This document shows, one piece after another, positions 16,970-25,307 of a stretch of 34,296 nt of DNA (position 1 is the first letter of the stretch; every line of letters starts with the position of its first letter). Under the pieces are notes generated by a model, which was not told where the DNA came from, searched no databases, and saw only the letters and a program-made list of their open reading frames with translations. The DNA comes from Deinococcales bacterium (GTDB lineage Bacteria > Deinococcota > Deinococci > Deinococcales > JAAFIG01). The position numbers and the translations under genes are program-made. The stretch spans positions 1-34,296 of the forward strand of contig JANXTZ010000081.1 of assembly GCA_025352125.1 (NCBI GenBank). Direction: 5' to 3'.

Positions 16970-17791
16970 ATGAAACGCCTCGCTTGCCTCTTGATGACAC
17001 TCGCATTTGGAGCGTCTTTAAGCTCGAGCCTCAACAAACCAATCCTTGAGCCTCGCATGTACCTGATGTACGGTTTCGAGACTGGCGACCCCGTGCGCGT
17101 CTACTTTGAACGCATCCAAAAACCCGAGTTTAAAACCGTGCGCGTGCCAGGTCTAAGCTTAAAACGCTGGGGTTACTTGACTGCATTCGGTAAAGATTTG
17201 CTCGAGCTGGAATTCAAAATTGAACCCAACATGGACGCCGAATTTGATTCAGTTCTTGTGACGGACAGTAAAAACATGACTCAAAAAATTTACGTTGGAC
17301 CCAACCGCATCATGTACTTGAAGCCCAAAAAAGACTATGAAATCAGCTTTGAACTTCTGGAACAAATTCCAAATCAACGCTTGTTTTTGAGCATTAATAT
17401 GTTTAACGACAGCGCCAAAACCGTGACCATCGAACAACTGATCTACGCCCCCAAAGCCGCCATCACCAACCAAATTCTCTTGAATCCAAATTACGACCCG
17501 AAATGGTTCACCAAACTCGAGGGATGGTCAAAAACCAACAACGCAGCCGCGCTGCCCGCAGGATCACACTTTGCCAACTCGAGCAACCTGAATTTGAAAC
17601 TCGAGCCAGGAAAAGGCTTTTCTGCCGCCGTGGTCGCCGCATCGTTTCAAGAAAAGTTGTTGTGCAAAAAAGGATTGAACGCCAAGCTCGAGGCTGTGTT
17701 TTTGCAACCCGTGGTGAAATACCGCGTTGGGAACGGGAAGTCGCAGTTGTACCCGATACCGGACAACGTGCAAGCCAATGTTTGTTTATAA
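16970..17791 (+). CDS. Secreted protein of unknown function
   Basis: 273 aa. The N-terminus MKRLACLLMTLAFGASLSSS is a typical signal peptide, with cleavage likely near SLSSS-LNKP. The rest is beta-rich, soluble and without recognised motifs; two cysteines (in LLCKKG and the C-terminal NVCL) might form a disulfide. The ATG lies two bases after the MFS stop, so translation is probably coupled. It may be a periplasmic or surface partner of the transporter, but this is only context. I do not recognise the family. Confidence 0.75.
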   Translation: MKRLACLLMTLAFGASLSSSLNKPILEPRMYLMYGFETGDPVRVYFERIQKPEFKTVRVPGLSLKRWGYLTAFGKDLLELEFKIEPNMDAEFDSVLVTDSKNMTQKIYVGPNRIMYLKPKKDYEISFELLEQIPNQRLFLSINMFNDSAKTVTIEQLIYAPKAAITNQILLNPNYDPKWFTKLEGWSKTNNAAALPAGSHFANSSNLNLKLEPGKGFSAAVVAASFQEKLLCKKGLNAKLEAVFLQPVVKYRVGNGKSQLYPIPDNVQANVCL

Positions 17792-17832
17792 AAACCGTTT
17801 GACATCTTTGGATTTTTAAAATTGCAAACTCG

Positions 17833-18010
17833 ATTCTACCCTTACCCCCAACCCTTCTTGACCATAAAACGCACCTTCGGGCATGGTCGTCTCTTCCAAC
17901 ATCAGGAGAGGGGAGTTTAAGTGGTTTCTCGAGAAATCAAAATATTGCGTTATAAACCCTCTTTCGCGCAGCGAGAGAGGGTGACGAGCCTACGCGAGTC
18001 GGGTGAGAGC
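17833..18010. repeat. MITE-like palindromic element, diverged copy A
   Basis: The gap 17792-18103 contains no gene. It carries ACCCTTACCCCCAACCCTTCTTG at one side and an inverted C/T-rich arm (reading CTCTCACCCGACTCG on the other strand) at the far side. Between them are a GACCAT/ATGGTC stem, the core GGTTTCTCGAGAAATC and a hairpin ACCCTCTTTCGC/GCGAGAGAGGGT. The core and its right flank (AATATTGCGTTATA) align with copy B at 20470-20643, which has GATTTCTCGAGAAACC and AATGTTGCCTTGTA. It sits just downstream of two converging gene ends. Confidence 0.6.
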
Positions 18011-18103
18011 TTCAAGCGAGGCAAAGTGCATTTTCTGGTGTGATGCTCGAGTTTCTGGATTAAGTCGGAGTTAACGGGAGCGAGCAGCGCCGCTACGGGT
18101 AAC

Positions 18104-20455
18104 TCACAATCGAAAACGCCTGTACGCCAACTCGAGCACCAACAACAATGCCCCCAGAATCGCCAACCACGGCGCAAGCGAGAAACCTGAGGTTTTACGG
18201 CTGGCTTCATAACCGTTCAAATTCTCGAGCATCCGCCCACCAGAAGCCTGCGCGATACGACGCAGATTCTCGAGTCCACCGCCAATCTCGAGTTCACGGT
18301 TTTCGCTTTGCAAAGTCGTGCGAGCCAGCACCGCCCCAGATTTGACGAGCACCAAACTGCCCGTGGTGTTTTTGGGAATTTGCGCCTCGTAACGCCCTGG
18401 CGCGGTTTGGGTCATGTTCAAACTCTTGCCGCCCACCCGCAGTTCGAGGCGTTGATTGTTGAGGTAACGGTTGCTGTCCACCGCGTCCACTATCGCGTTC
18501 GCGCCGTCGCTCGAGACTGAAAGTGAGTACGGCGTCGGTGCAAGCTCGAGCCAGCGCGTGATTGTGCCGAGCAAATTTGGCAATTCTGACCAGCGCGTGA
18601 ACGCATCGTTTCTCGAGAGGTCGGCAGTCAATGCCGCCGTGCGCCCCAAACCTTTGCGGGTCACCGCAAGCACGGGCTCGCGGTCAAGCCCGACCAGAAT
18701 CGCTTCGGCGTCAGGATGCAAGGTCGTGGCAATGTAGGCGCTCAAAGCGGGCGGAGGGCTGGAAACCCTTGCCAGAGGATGCCGCACCAAGGTCGGTTTA
18801 AACACCTCGAGCCGCACGACGCTGCGGGTTGCCGTTAAGGCTTCGGTGGTGAAAATTCGTGGCAGCGTGTCAATTTGCAGCGCCTCGTAATAGCGTCCCT
18901 TGCCCGCCTTGGCAATCGCTTTCAAACGCGGCACGTCCGCATCCGACCCAACCGCGATGCTCGAGGTGGTGATGCCAGCGTCATTGGCGGCTTTGGCTAG
19001 TCCTGGAAAATCTGGGGGATTGGGATTGTTCTCTTCCGCGTCGGCAAGTTGTCCGTCGGTCAGCAAAATAATGTGCTTGATCGAGGCTTTGCGGTCTTTT
19101 AAAGCCTGAATCGCTTGCGTGTAAGCGGGTCCTAAAATTGTGCCGCCCTCGGGTTGCACATCCTGCACCGCACGCAACATCTGCAACTTGTTGTTGTCGG
19201 TGGCGCGAATAGGTTTGAAGACCCATTTTGGCGTGTCCGAAAAGGTGATCAAACCCAGCAAATCCTTCGGGTTCGCCAGTTCGATCACGTTGCTGACCCC
19301 CTCGAGCGCCAACTCGAGTTTTTGCGCGTTGCCGCTCGAACCCATCATCGACAGGCTGCGATCCACGATCATGACCATTGCCACCAACGGCACATCGACC
19401 CGGGTGCGCAAATCGCTGGCGACGGGCATCAATTCCTCGAGTTTGGTTCGCGCCCAACCGCCCAACCCAAAACTTTTTGCGCCGCCCGTGAACATCAGAC
19501 CGCCACCGTCACCCACAAATCGCTCGAGCAACTGCAACTGCCCCCGCGAGTAATCCGTCGCCGCGCCCCGAATGATGATCGCGCTGGCAGACAGAGGCTC
19601 GAGGATGCTGGCGGGTGTGCCCTCACGCACCACAAAACCCTGACCGCGAAGTAGTTTTGACATGGCGGGATCGCCGATCACCAGCACGTTGCCGCGACCC
19701 TCGACGCGCAAACTTAACGTTTTGGTGTCGTCCAGTTTGGGTTGCTCAAAATTTGGTTCGATCCTGACCTCGAGCGCCGCCTCGCCAGGGTCAGGCACAA
19801 CAAAATCAATCCCAACACTCGAGCGACCTGCCGGCAGTGTCAAGGTTTGCACGGGCAGCGGCGCCCCATTGAGGCTCGGCAAAATTCGCACCCGAGCTGA
19901 CTGCGACAAGCCAATCACCGCTGTCGCTCGAGCCGTTGCACCCTTTGTCAAAGAATTGGGCGCGATCAAATCCGTCACGCTTGCATTTTCCCGCGAGGTG
20001 AGCGGCAGCACGTCCACCGGCACGCCAGGCAGCCGCTCGAGCGCGTTAGAGGTTGTGCTGTTGCCATCCGAAACCAGCAGCACCCTTGTGCCTTCGTAAG
20101 CCTGCGCCACCTGAAGCGCATTGCCAACATCGGTCTGACCCGTCTCGAGCGCATCACGCGGCGTTCCAGCCACGCCAGCCTGACCCGCAAACTCGAGCCT
20201 CGCGCTGGCAGGAATTTGTGCCAAAGCTTGCGGCGCGGGACTCGCGGAATCGCTGACATCCGTCAAAATCACCAAACCCGCCCGTGCCGTCTCGAGGTTT
20301 GGACTGGACGCCGCGAATGCCAAAACCAGCAACGCGATAGAACGCAGCACACCCGTCACGCCACGCACAATTTGCGCTCGAGACACGATCAACGCCGCAA
20401 TGAAAATGATTACAGCCAGAATCAGAATCCAGGGTTGCTCGAGGTGCAAGATCAT
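18104..20455 (-). CDS. Membrane VWA protein with two VWA-like domains and a glutamine-amidotransferase-like domain
   Basis: 783 aa. Two N-terminal helices (about 8-25 and 35-50) and one C-terminal helix before RRFRL place most of the protein outside the cytoplasm. A first, short VWA-like region has DVSDS (66-70), T108 and SDG (129-131). A beta-rich linker follows, then a segment like the class-I glutamine amidotransferase fold of the COG5426 type (about 255-345, LERFVGDGGGLMFTGG) with no evident catalytic Cys. A full VWA domain with MIDAS D365-R-S-L-S369, GGTILGP and LLTDG completes the core. MIDAS domains bind metal and partner proteins. GGAG lies 6 nt before the ATG. It follows the BatA-like gene on the same strand across a 217-bp gap containing a palindromic element; the two probably act together in the envelope. 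Confidence 0.85.
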   Translation of the reverse strand: MILHLEQPWILILAVIIFIAALIVSRAQIVRGVTGVLRSIALLVLAFAASSPNLETARAGLVILTDVSDSASPAPQALAQIPASARLEFAGQAGVAGTPRDALETGQTDVGNALQVAQAYEGTRVLLVSDGNSTTSNALERLPGVPVDVLPLTSRENASVTDLIAPNSLTKGATARATAVIGLSQSARVRILPSLNGAPLPVQTLTLPAGRSSVGIDFVVPDPGEAALEVRIEPNFEQPKLDDTKTLSLRVEGRGNVLVIGDPAMSKLLRGQGFVVREGTPASILEPLSASAIIIRGAATDYSRGQLQLLERFVGDGGGLMFTGGAKSFGLGGWARTKLEELMPVASDLRTRVDVPLVAMVMIVDRSLSMMGSSGNAQKLELALEGVSNVIELANPKDLLGLITFSDTPKWVFKPIRATDNNKLQMLRAVQDVQPEGGTILGPAYTQAIQALKDRKASIKHIILLTDGQLADAEENNPNPPDFPGLAKAANDAGITTSSIAVGSDADVPRLKAIAKAGKGRYYEALQIDTLPRIFTTEALTATRSVVRLEVFKPTLVRHPLARVSSPPPALSAYIATTLHPDAEAILVGLDREPVLAVTRKGLGRTAALTADLSRNDAFTRWSELPNLLGTITRWLELAPTPYSLSVSSDGANAIVDAVDSNRYLNNQRLELRVGGKSLNMTQTAPGRYEAQIPKNTTGSLVLVKSGAVLARTTLQSENRELEIGGGLENLRRIAQASGGRMLENLNGYEASRKTSGFSLAPWLAILGALLLVLELAYRRFRL

Positions 20456-20469
20456 GGGTTGCTCCGTTC

Positions 20470-20643
20470 CCCTCTCATCCCCGACCCTTCTCTCCTTGGA
20501 GAGAAGGGAGCTTTATTGATTTCTCGAGAAACCGGAATGTTGCCTTGTATGTTTTTTAAAAAGTTAATTTTTTGCTTTTTTAAATAGGAAATAGACTCCC
20601 TTCTCCCGCAAGCGGGAGAAGGGTTGGGGATGAGGGTGGGCAG
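20470..20643. repeat. MITE-like palindromic element, copy B
   Basis: About 174 bp with long inverted ends: the left arm CCTCTCATCCCCGACCCTTCTC matches the reverse of the right arm GGAGAAGGGTTGGGGATGAGG. Each arm carries its own hairpin: CCCTTCTCTCC/GGAGAGAAGGG with a 2-nt loop, and CCCTTCTCCCGC/GCGGGAGAAGGG with a 2-nt loop. The interior is A/T-rich and contains the palindrome TTTCTCGAGAAA. There is no ORF. It lies between two VWA genes read on the minus strand and could form strong RNA hairpins that reduce readthrough to the downstream gene. Confidence 0.75.
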
Positions 20644-20672
20644 CCAATTGCTGATTTTTGTGTCTAAAAAGC

Positions 20673-22418
20673 TCACGATACATTCCTTGCACGCCAGAAA
20701 TTCAAATCAATCTTTCCACCACCGCGCAAGAACGCCTCGAGCGCCAAGGCAATGACAGCCAGCAGCAACAACCAGGCTCGAGCGCTCGAGTCTTGAATGG
20801 GTGCGGCACTTAAATTCGATGGTTTGGCGCTTCCGAGTTCGAACACTTTGCTTTCACCTTTGATGATTTTGGTTTGCAGGCTCGAGTTGAGGCTGGCGCT
20901 GTAACGTCGCCCCGCGACGTTGTAAACGCCTGGAACAAGCGCTCGGGTTAAACCTGGGGCGCTCGAGTTGTTCAAGATCACTTCCACATCGTTGCTGCCT
21001 GGCAAGTTCGCGCCGAGTTTGAGGGTTTCGACGCCAATAAATTCCTCGAGCGCGTTAAAAATTAAAACTGGGAAGCTTGGGTTGGATCGCAAATCGCTGT
21101 CGAGCGGATGCGCCCCAATGTAGACAGCTCGCACGCCTGGCGCGTCACCGCGTGAAATGAAAGCACTCGAACCAACCCGAGCCAGAACGCTCCACCCACC
21201 GTCCAGAATTTCTGGAGCTGGAACGCTCGAGATTCGGGCACGCACCCCCTCAAGGTTGGCAAAACGCAGCAAACCTGATGTGGCATCCCAACCTGAGACG
21301 ACCTCGAGTTTGGGCAGCGTTTGACCTTTGATCGGATTTTGCGGTGCGAGCGGCGCGAAAATAATGTAATTGCCCGCAGGCAAGCTTCTGGGCACAACCC
21401 CAACCAGCACCATCGCGTCAAATCCTGCACTCGAGGCTGGCGGCAGGTTCTGCACGGCGGCACGAACCCCAGGCACGCTGACCACGGCACGAAGCACGTC
21501 GTCTTGTTGTGGACTGACCAGCACCCGCCCCGCGCCTTGCACCGCGAATGCGCTGTCATCCAACTCGAGCGCATCCTGATTTTTGGTAAAACTGATTTTG
21601 TACTCGCCTGGTTCAACCTCAATCTTTGGCGTCCAAATCGTGCGTGTCCCGCCAGAAACCCGCAACGATTCGCTGGCAATGACTTTTGAGTTTCGCTCGA
21701 GCCTGACTTGCACGGTTTTGGGACTGTTTGCGTTGGATTCAATCGCGGCGAACAACTGCTTGCCGCGCACCTGAAACGCGGTAATGCCAAGGTTGTCACC
21801 GTTGCCACGCACCGCATGAAAAACCCCTGCAAAATTTGCTGGCGGCTCGAGACTCGAGAAGACATGCGTCTCCGCATTGGGCAGCAGTGCCGCCGACAGT
21901 TTGATTGCCCCCTCAAGATCACTGCTGGCATCGCCAGCCTGCAATTTCTCGAGGTTGGCACGGGCTTCAGACACGCTTGCGCTGGCAACCACGGTTGCGC
22001 CCAAACCAGCCCGCACGATCACCACGCGCCGAGCACCCGATAATAGTTTTTTTGCCTCGAGCAACGCAACCTCAAAACGAGACGGTTTGACATCGCTGCT
22101 GCGCATCATCGCGCTGGCATCCAAAATAAGCGCAATGTCGCGCCCTGGAAGCTCGAATCGAGGACTGGCAGCGCCCAGACTCGCGGCGATCACGGTCAAG
22201 AGTTGCAGCAGCAACAAAATGTTCGGCGAGAACCGAGCCTTGCGACTCGGCGCTTCCTCCCGCGACCACAACCACAAGGCGCTGACCATGCGTTCACGTC
22301 TGGCTTGCCGAATAAAATGCAAGGCGATCACCACGGGTACGAACAGCAACCCCAGCAAGAACAATGGCGCGGCAAAGGCAAGCATCAAATATCGGATTTG
22401 ATCGTACACCTCGAGCAT
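20673..22418 (-). CDS. BatA/VWA-type membrane protein with degenerate MIDAS
   Basis: 581 aa. The N-terminus has two hydrophobic helices (about 12-35 and 66-84) flanking RQARRERMVSALWLW, the layout of the aerotolerance-regulator (BatA) N-terminal domain. A VWA-like domain follows from about residue 92 (DIALILDASAMM), where D100-A-S102-A-M104 has Met in place of the second MIDAS Ser, so metal binding is doubtful. A long beta-rich periplasmic region and a final helix (AWLLLLAVIALALEAFL) complete it. It is followed by the larger VWA protein, and such pairs usually occur in envelope-stress or MoxR-linked complexes; no MoxR or DUF58 gene is in the window. The ATG at 22418 lacks a clear ribosome site. 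Confidence 0.82.
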   Translation of the reverse strand: MLEVYDQIRYLMLAFAAPLFLLGLLFVPVVIALHFIRQARRERMVSALWLWSREEAPSRKARFSPNILLLLQLLTVIAASLGAASPRFELPGRDIALILDASAMMRSSDVKPSRFEVALLEAKKLLSGARRVVIVRAGLGATVVASASVSEARANLEKLQAGDASSDLEGAIKLSAALLPNAETHVFSSLEPPANFAGVFHAVRGNGDNLGITAFQVRGKQLFAAIESNANSPKTVQVRLERNSKVIASESLRVSGGTRTIWTPKIEVEPGEYKISFTKNQDALELDDSAFAVQGAGRVLVSPQQDDVLRAVVSVPGVRAAVQNLPPASSAGFDAMVLVGVVPRSLPAGNYIIFAPLAPQNPIKGQTLPKLEVVSGWDATSGLLRFANLEGVRARISSVPAPEILDGGWSVLARVGSSAFISRGDAPGVRAVYIGAHPLDSDLRSNPSFPVLIFNALEEFIGVETLKLGANLPGSNDVEVILNNSSAPGLTRALVPGVYNVAGRRYSASLNSSLQTKIIKGESKVFELGSAKPSNLSAAPIQDSSARAWLLLLAVIALALEAFLRGGGKIDLNFWRARNVS

Positions 22419-22824
22419 GGCAAAACCGTGACGAAAGCATTTCCTTCAATCCTTTTGACCTTTTGCGCCCAATGCTCGAGAATGACTGTATAAAACCCAT
22501 TTCCAAAGCGGTCGTTGATGACCACCGAGTGTGCTCGAGGTATTTGTTTAAGGTTTCAACCACGCTGCCCAAAGCCTCGAAAATCCTGTCTACCTCGACT
22601 CGAGCATCAATTTGCGTTACCGATGAGCAGATACCCCAAGTTTCCCACCATCAAAACCAAGGATGGCTCGAGCGTCACTGATGAGATTGCGGCGCAACGC
22701 GAAGAACATGATTTGAGCCTTTGAGGGAACTGCGTGGGGTATGGTTTTTGGCGGTTAATGATGGTTTGAATGTTGCAGCGAAAACGGTGGTCAATCTTTG
22801 AGATGTAAAATAACAAGGAGATAC
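22419..22824. other. 405-bp gap without a clear gene; possible remnants
   Basis: No convincing gene is seen. On the plus strand a 33-codon frame (22623-22724, MSRYPKFPTIKTKD... ending HDLSL) and a following frame without a start (about 22708-22797, containing PLRELRGVWFLAVNDG) look like pieces of a broken small gene upstream of the HTH gene. Five or so CTCGAG sites lie here. TAAAAT at 22806-22811 could be a -10 element, with no good -35. Confidence 0.35.
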
Positions 22825-22843
22825 ATGATGCCCAAGAACAAAG

Positions 22844-23134
22844 TTGATAAAACCAAAACTTGAAAAGTTGCTTCTCGAGAGTGCAAATCAAGCCTTTGCG
22901 ATAGCAAAAGGCGAATTGCAAGGTCGTGTAACCACCCGCAAAACTGTTGTCTCGAGTGTGCGCCACAAACTCAACTTGCCCCGTTTGGAGTTCGCTAAAG
23001 TTTTGGGGGTAAGCCCTCGGACTGTCGAGGGCTGGGAACAAGGGCGACGTGTTCCAGGTGGTGCAGTTGGTGTTTTGTTGCGGATTGCCGAACGAAATCC
23101 AAAAGTTGTTCTTGATGCTTCGAAGTCAGGTTAA
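22844..23134 (+). CDS. HigA/NadS-like HTH antitoxin-type protein, start unusual
   Basis: 96 aa from a TTG start. An XRE-type helix-turn-helix occupies about residues 40-75 (RHKLNLPRLEFAKVLGVSPRTVEGWEQGRRVPGGAVGVLLRIAE), the pattern of HigA/NadS antitoxins that bind their own promoter. A perfect ribosome site AAGGAG precedes tandem ATGs at 22825 and 22828, but that frame (MMPKNKVDKTKT) stops at 22863. Removing one A from the run near 22856-22859 would join it to KLEKLLLESANQ, the natural family N-terminus. The gene is therefore frameshifted, mis-sequenced, or starts at TTG 22844. No intact partner toxin is present upstream or downstream in this window. Confidence 0.65.
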   Translation: MIKPKLEKLLLESANQAFAIAKGELQGRVTTRKTVVSSVRHKLNLPRLEFAKVLGVSPRTVEGWEQGRRVPGGAVGVLLRIAERNPKVVLDASKSG

Positions 23135-23158
23135 ACAACCAGCAGATTCAACAAAAAT

Positions 23159-23184
23159 GGGACGCAAACTTAAACTTGCGTCCC
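23159..23184 (-). terminator. Rho-independent terminator of tRNA-Val
   Basis: A perfect 9-bp stem GGGACGCAA/TTGCGTCCC with an 8-nt loop lies 5 bp beyond the tRNA 3' end. On the minus strand it is followed by ATTTTTGTTG, a typical terminator tail. It also lies 24 bp after the HTH gene stop and may serve that transcript weakly. Confidence 0.8.
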
Positions 23185-23189
23185 TGAAA

Positions 23190-23264
23190 TGGTGGGCGAT
23201 ACGTGATTTGAACACGTGACCCCTCGCGTGTGAGGCGAGTGCTCTACCGCTGAGCTAACCGCCC
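23190..23264 (-). tRNA. tRNA-Val (anticodon CAC)
   Basis: 75 nt on the minus strand. The acceptor stem GGGCGGT pairs with ATCGCCC, the D arm reads AGCTCAGCGGTAGAGC, the anticodon stem CTCGC/GCGAG encloses CTCACAC (anticodon CAC), and the T arm is CACGTGTTCAAATCACGT. The CCA end is encoded in the DNA (TGG at 23190-23192 on the plus strand). It reads GUG codons. Confidence 0.97.
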
Positions 23265-23275
23265 ATAGCCCAAGG

Positions 23276-23304
23276 ATTGTTGCATGACCAGAAAACTTTT
23301 GCAA
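23276..23304 (-). promoter_or_regulatory. Probable promoter of tRNA-Val
   Basis: On the minus strand TTGCAA (23299-23304) and AACAAT (23276-23281) are separated by exactly 17 bp, each matching four of six sigma-70 consensus bases. The -10 ends 11 bp before the mature tRNA. Confidence 0.5.
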
Positions 23305-23380
23305 GTCTCTCGAGTTTTCCCAAAACCACTGGTTTTTGCGAAAGTGGGACAAAAAACCTTTTTTGCGCTTCAATTTCGTG

Positions 23381-23415
23381 TATAGTTACCCTTCGTGCCG
23401 TCCCGATGTGACGGT
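23381..23415 (+). promoter_or_regulatory. Possible -10 element and leader hairpin of the DEAD-box gene
   Basis: TATAGT at 23381-23386 is a good -10, but its -35 is only a T run near 23359-23364. Transcription from here would give a leader of about 105 nt containing a small CCGTC/GACGG hairpin (23399-23415). Long leaders are common in cold-shock RNA helicase genes, so leader-based control is possible. Confidence 0.35.
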
Positions 23416-23496
23416 CAGGCGTTTTCGCTGCCACATTATCTGGGGGAATCAAGCGTTCTTTTCGGGTGGCATTAATCGCCTGGAAAGGATCAAAAC

Positions 23497-25272
23497 ATGG
23501 TTTTTTCTGATTTCGCGCTCTCCGAGCGCGTTGTCTCAGGGCTGACTGCCCGAGGCATCACCGTTCCGTCTCCAATTCAAGAAGAGAGTCTGCCGTTCAC
23601 GCTCGAGGGTCGTGACGTGCTGGGTCGTGCCCGCACAGGTACGGGCAAGACGCTGGCGTTCGGACTGCCGATTTCAATGCGCCTTGAGGCAAGCCGTGAA
23701 CGCGGTCGCAAGACCCGCGCCATTATTTTGGCTCCAACCCGAGAATTGGCGAAACAAGTCGCCAAGGAACTCGAGTTGTGTGCGGCGCATTTGGCAGTGA
23801 CCACCATTTACGGCGGCACCAGTTACGGTCCTCAAGAGCGCGACTTGCAACGCGGCGTCGATGTCGTGGTGGGCACGCCTGGTCGCGTCATTGACCACCT
23901 TGATCGCGGGACGCTCGATTTAAGTGAGGTCGAGATTGCGGTGCTCGACGAAGCCGACGAGATGCTCTCTATGGGTTTTCAAGATGCGGTCGAACGGGTG
24001 TTAAAAAGTACGCCAAAGGAACGCCAGACGATGTTGTTCTCGGCGACCATTCCGCGTTGGGTGGACAAACTGGCAAAAGGTTATTTGAACAACCCGAAAA
24101 AAGTCGATCTGGTCGGCGAGGAAAGCGCGGCGCAAGCCAGCACCACGCAGCACATTGCCGTGCGGGTCAACCCTGCGGCGCGAACCAAAACCTTGGCAGA
24201 TTTGCTGACGGTGCTCGCTCCAGAACGGGCGATCATTTTCACGCGCACCAAAAAAGATTGTGACGAACTGGCGCTCGAGTTGATTCACCGTGGTCTGGAA
24301 GCCGAAGCGATTCACGGCGATCTGGCGCAGAGCCAACGCGAACGGGCGCTCGAGGGTTTCAGGGCGGGGCGCACACGGGTTTTGGTGGCGACAGATGTTG
24401 CCGCCAGGGGCATCGATATTCCCGATGTCGAGCTTGTGGTGCAGCATCACTTCCCCAACGATTCCGAGGCTTACGTTCACCGTTCGGGTCGTACAGGTCG
24501 GGCTGGGCGCACGGGAACGGCGGTTGTCCTGTACACCGACCGCGAACAACGCCAACTCAAGACCCTCGAGCATGAGGCGGGCGTGTTTTTCGAGCGCAAA
24601 GACCCACCGAAGCCAACCGAAGTCCAGGCGAGCGCCGCCAAGAATGCAGCAAAAGTGGTGCGCAGTGTGCCTGAAAGCGTAATCGCACAATTTCGTGCCG
24701 AAGCTGAAGCCTTGGCGGAAGAATTTGACATTGACGCTCTGGCTCGCGCCTTGGCTTGGATTGCCGGTATTCACCAAGCGCCAAAACCTGCCAGCCTCAT
24801 TACAGGCGAAGAGGGCATGACCACCGTGTTGCTGCGTGCACCGCGTCTGGGCATTCCAAGGGCTGTGGCGGTTCTGGCGCAAGTCATGAACTTACCGTCC
24901 AAAGCCTTGGGCAAGATCAAACCGTTCAAAGACGGTGTGGCTGCCGACGTGCCAACCAGTTCAGTCGAGGCACTCTTGGCGCAAAATCCGCTCGAGGGTC
25001 AAATCGAAATCGAACGCGCGGAAACATTGCCCGAATTGATTGACCTTGCGCCGCGCAATGACCGCGCCTACCAAGACCGTGGCTCGTCAAATGACCGTCG
25101 TCCAAGGGAGGGCGGTTATCAGAGCGGTGGAAGTCGCGGCGGATACCGTGGCAACCGAGATTCCAACTCGAGCACCAGCACGTCTCAAAGCTCGGGCGGC
25201 GCACCGCGTGAAGGTGGCGCTCCTCGAGATGCAAACCGTGGACCGTACAAACCACAACGCAAGCGCTACTAG
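23497..25272 (+). CDS. DEAD-box ATP-dependent RNA helicase
   Basis: 591 aa. All helicase motifs are present in order: Q motif (FSDFALS to PSPIQ), I ARTGTGKT (45-52), Ia APTRELA, Ib TPGR, II DEAD (151-154), III SAT (182-184), IV IIFTRTK, V ATDVAARGIDI and VI HRSGRTGRAG. After the two RecA-like lobes comes a region like the DbpA/CsdA RNA-binding domain (about 440-520, TTVLLRAPRLGIP to ELIDLAPRN). It ends in an RG/RGG-like basic tail (GGSRGGYRGN to PQRKRY) that would bind RNA non-specifically. The likely role is ribosome assembly or cold-shock RNA remodelling in the cytoplasm. The ATG has AAAGGA about 8 nt upstream. It converges with icd through a shared terminator. Confidence 0.95.
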   Translation: MVFSDFALSERVVSGLTARGITVPSPIQEESLPFTLEGRDVLGRARTGTGKTLAFGLPISMRLEASRERGRKTRAIILAPTRELAKQVAKELELCAAHLAVTTIYGGTSYGPQERDLQRGVDVVVGTPGRVIDHLDRGTLDLSEVEIAVLDEADEMLSMGFQDAVERVLKSTPKERQTMLFSATIPRWVDKLAKGYLNNPKKVDLVGEESAAQASTTQHIAVRVNPAARTKTLADLLTVLAPERAIIFTRTKKDCDELALELIHRGLEAEAIHGDLAQSQRERALEGFRAGRTRVLVATDVAARGIDIPDVELVVQHHFPNDSEAYVHRSGRTGRAGRTGTAVVLYTDREQRQLKTLEHEAGVFFERKDPPKPTEVQASAAKNAAKVVRSVPESVIAQFRAEAEALAEEFDIDALARALAWIAGIHQAPKPASLITGEEGMTTVLLRAPRLGIPRAVAVLAQVMNLPSKALGKIKPFKDGVAADVPTSSVEALLAQNPLEGQIEIERAETLPELIDLAPRNDRAYQDRGSSNDRRPREGGYQSGGSRGGYRGNRDSNSSTSTSQSSGGAPREGGAPRDANRGPYKPQRKRY

Positions 25273-25307
25273 ATTTTTGATTCACTGACGGCAAGAGTCG
25301 AATTTTA

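Noticed and set aside
20470..20643. Palindromic element considered as an insertion sequence
   Set aside because: It is only about 174 bp and encodes no transposase; at most it is non-autonomous.
21062..21988. 308-aa alternative frame inside the BatA-like gene
   Set aside because: Rich in Arg/Ser/Cys, as expected from an out-of-frame reading; the main frame has a BatA N-terminus and membrane helices.
24001..24882. 293-aa minus-strand frame opposite the helicase
   Set aside because: The plus strand carries all DEAD-box motifs through this region; the opposite frame has no family features.
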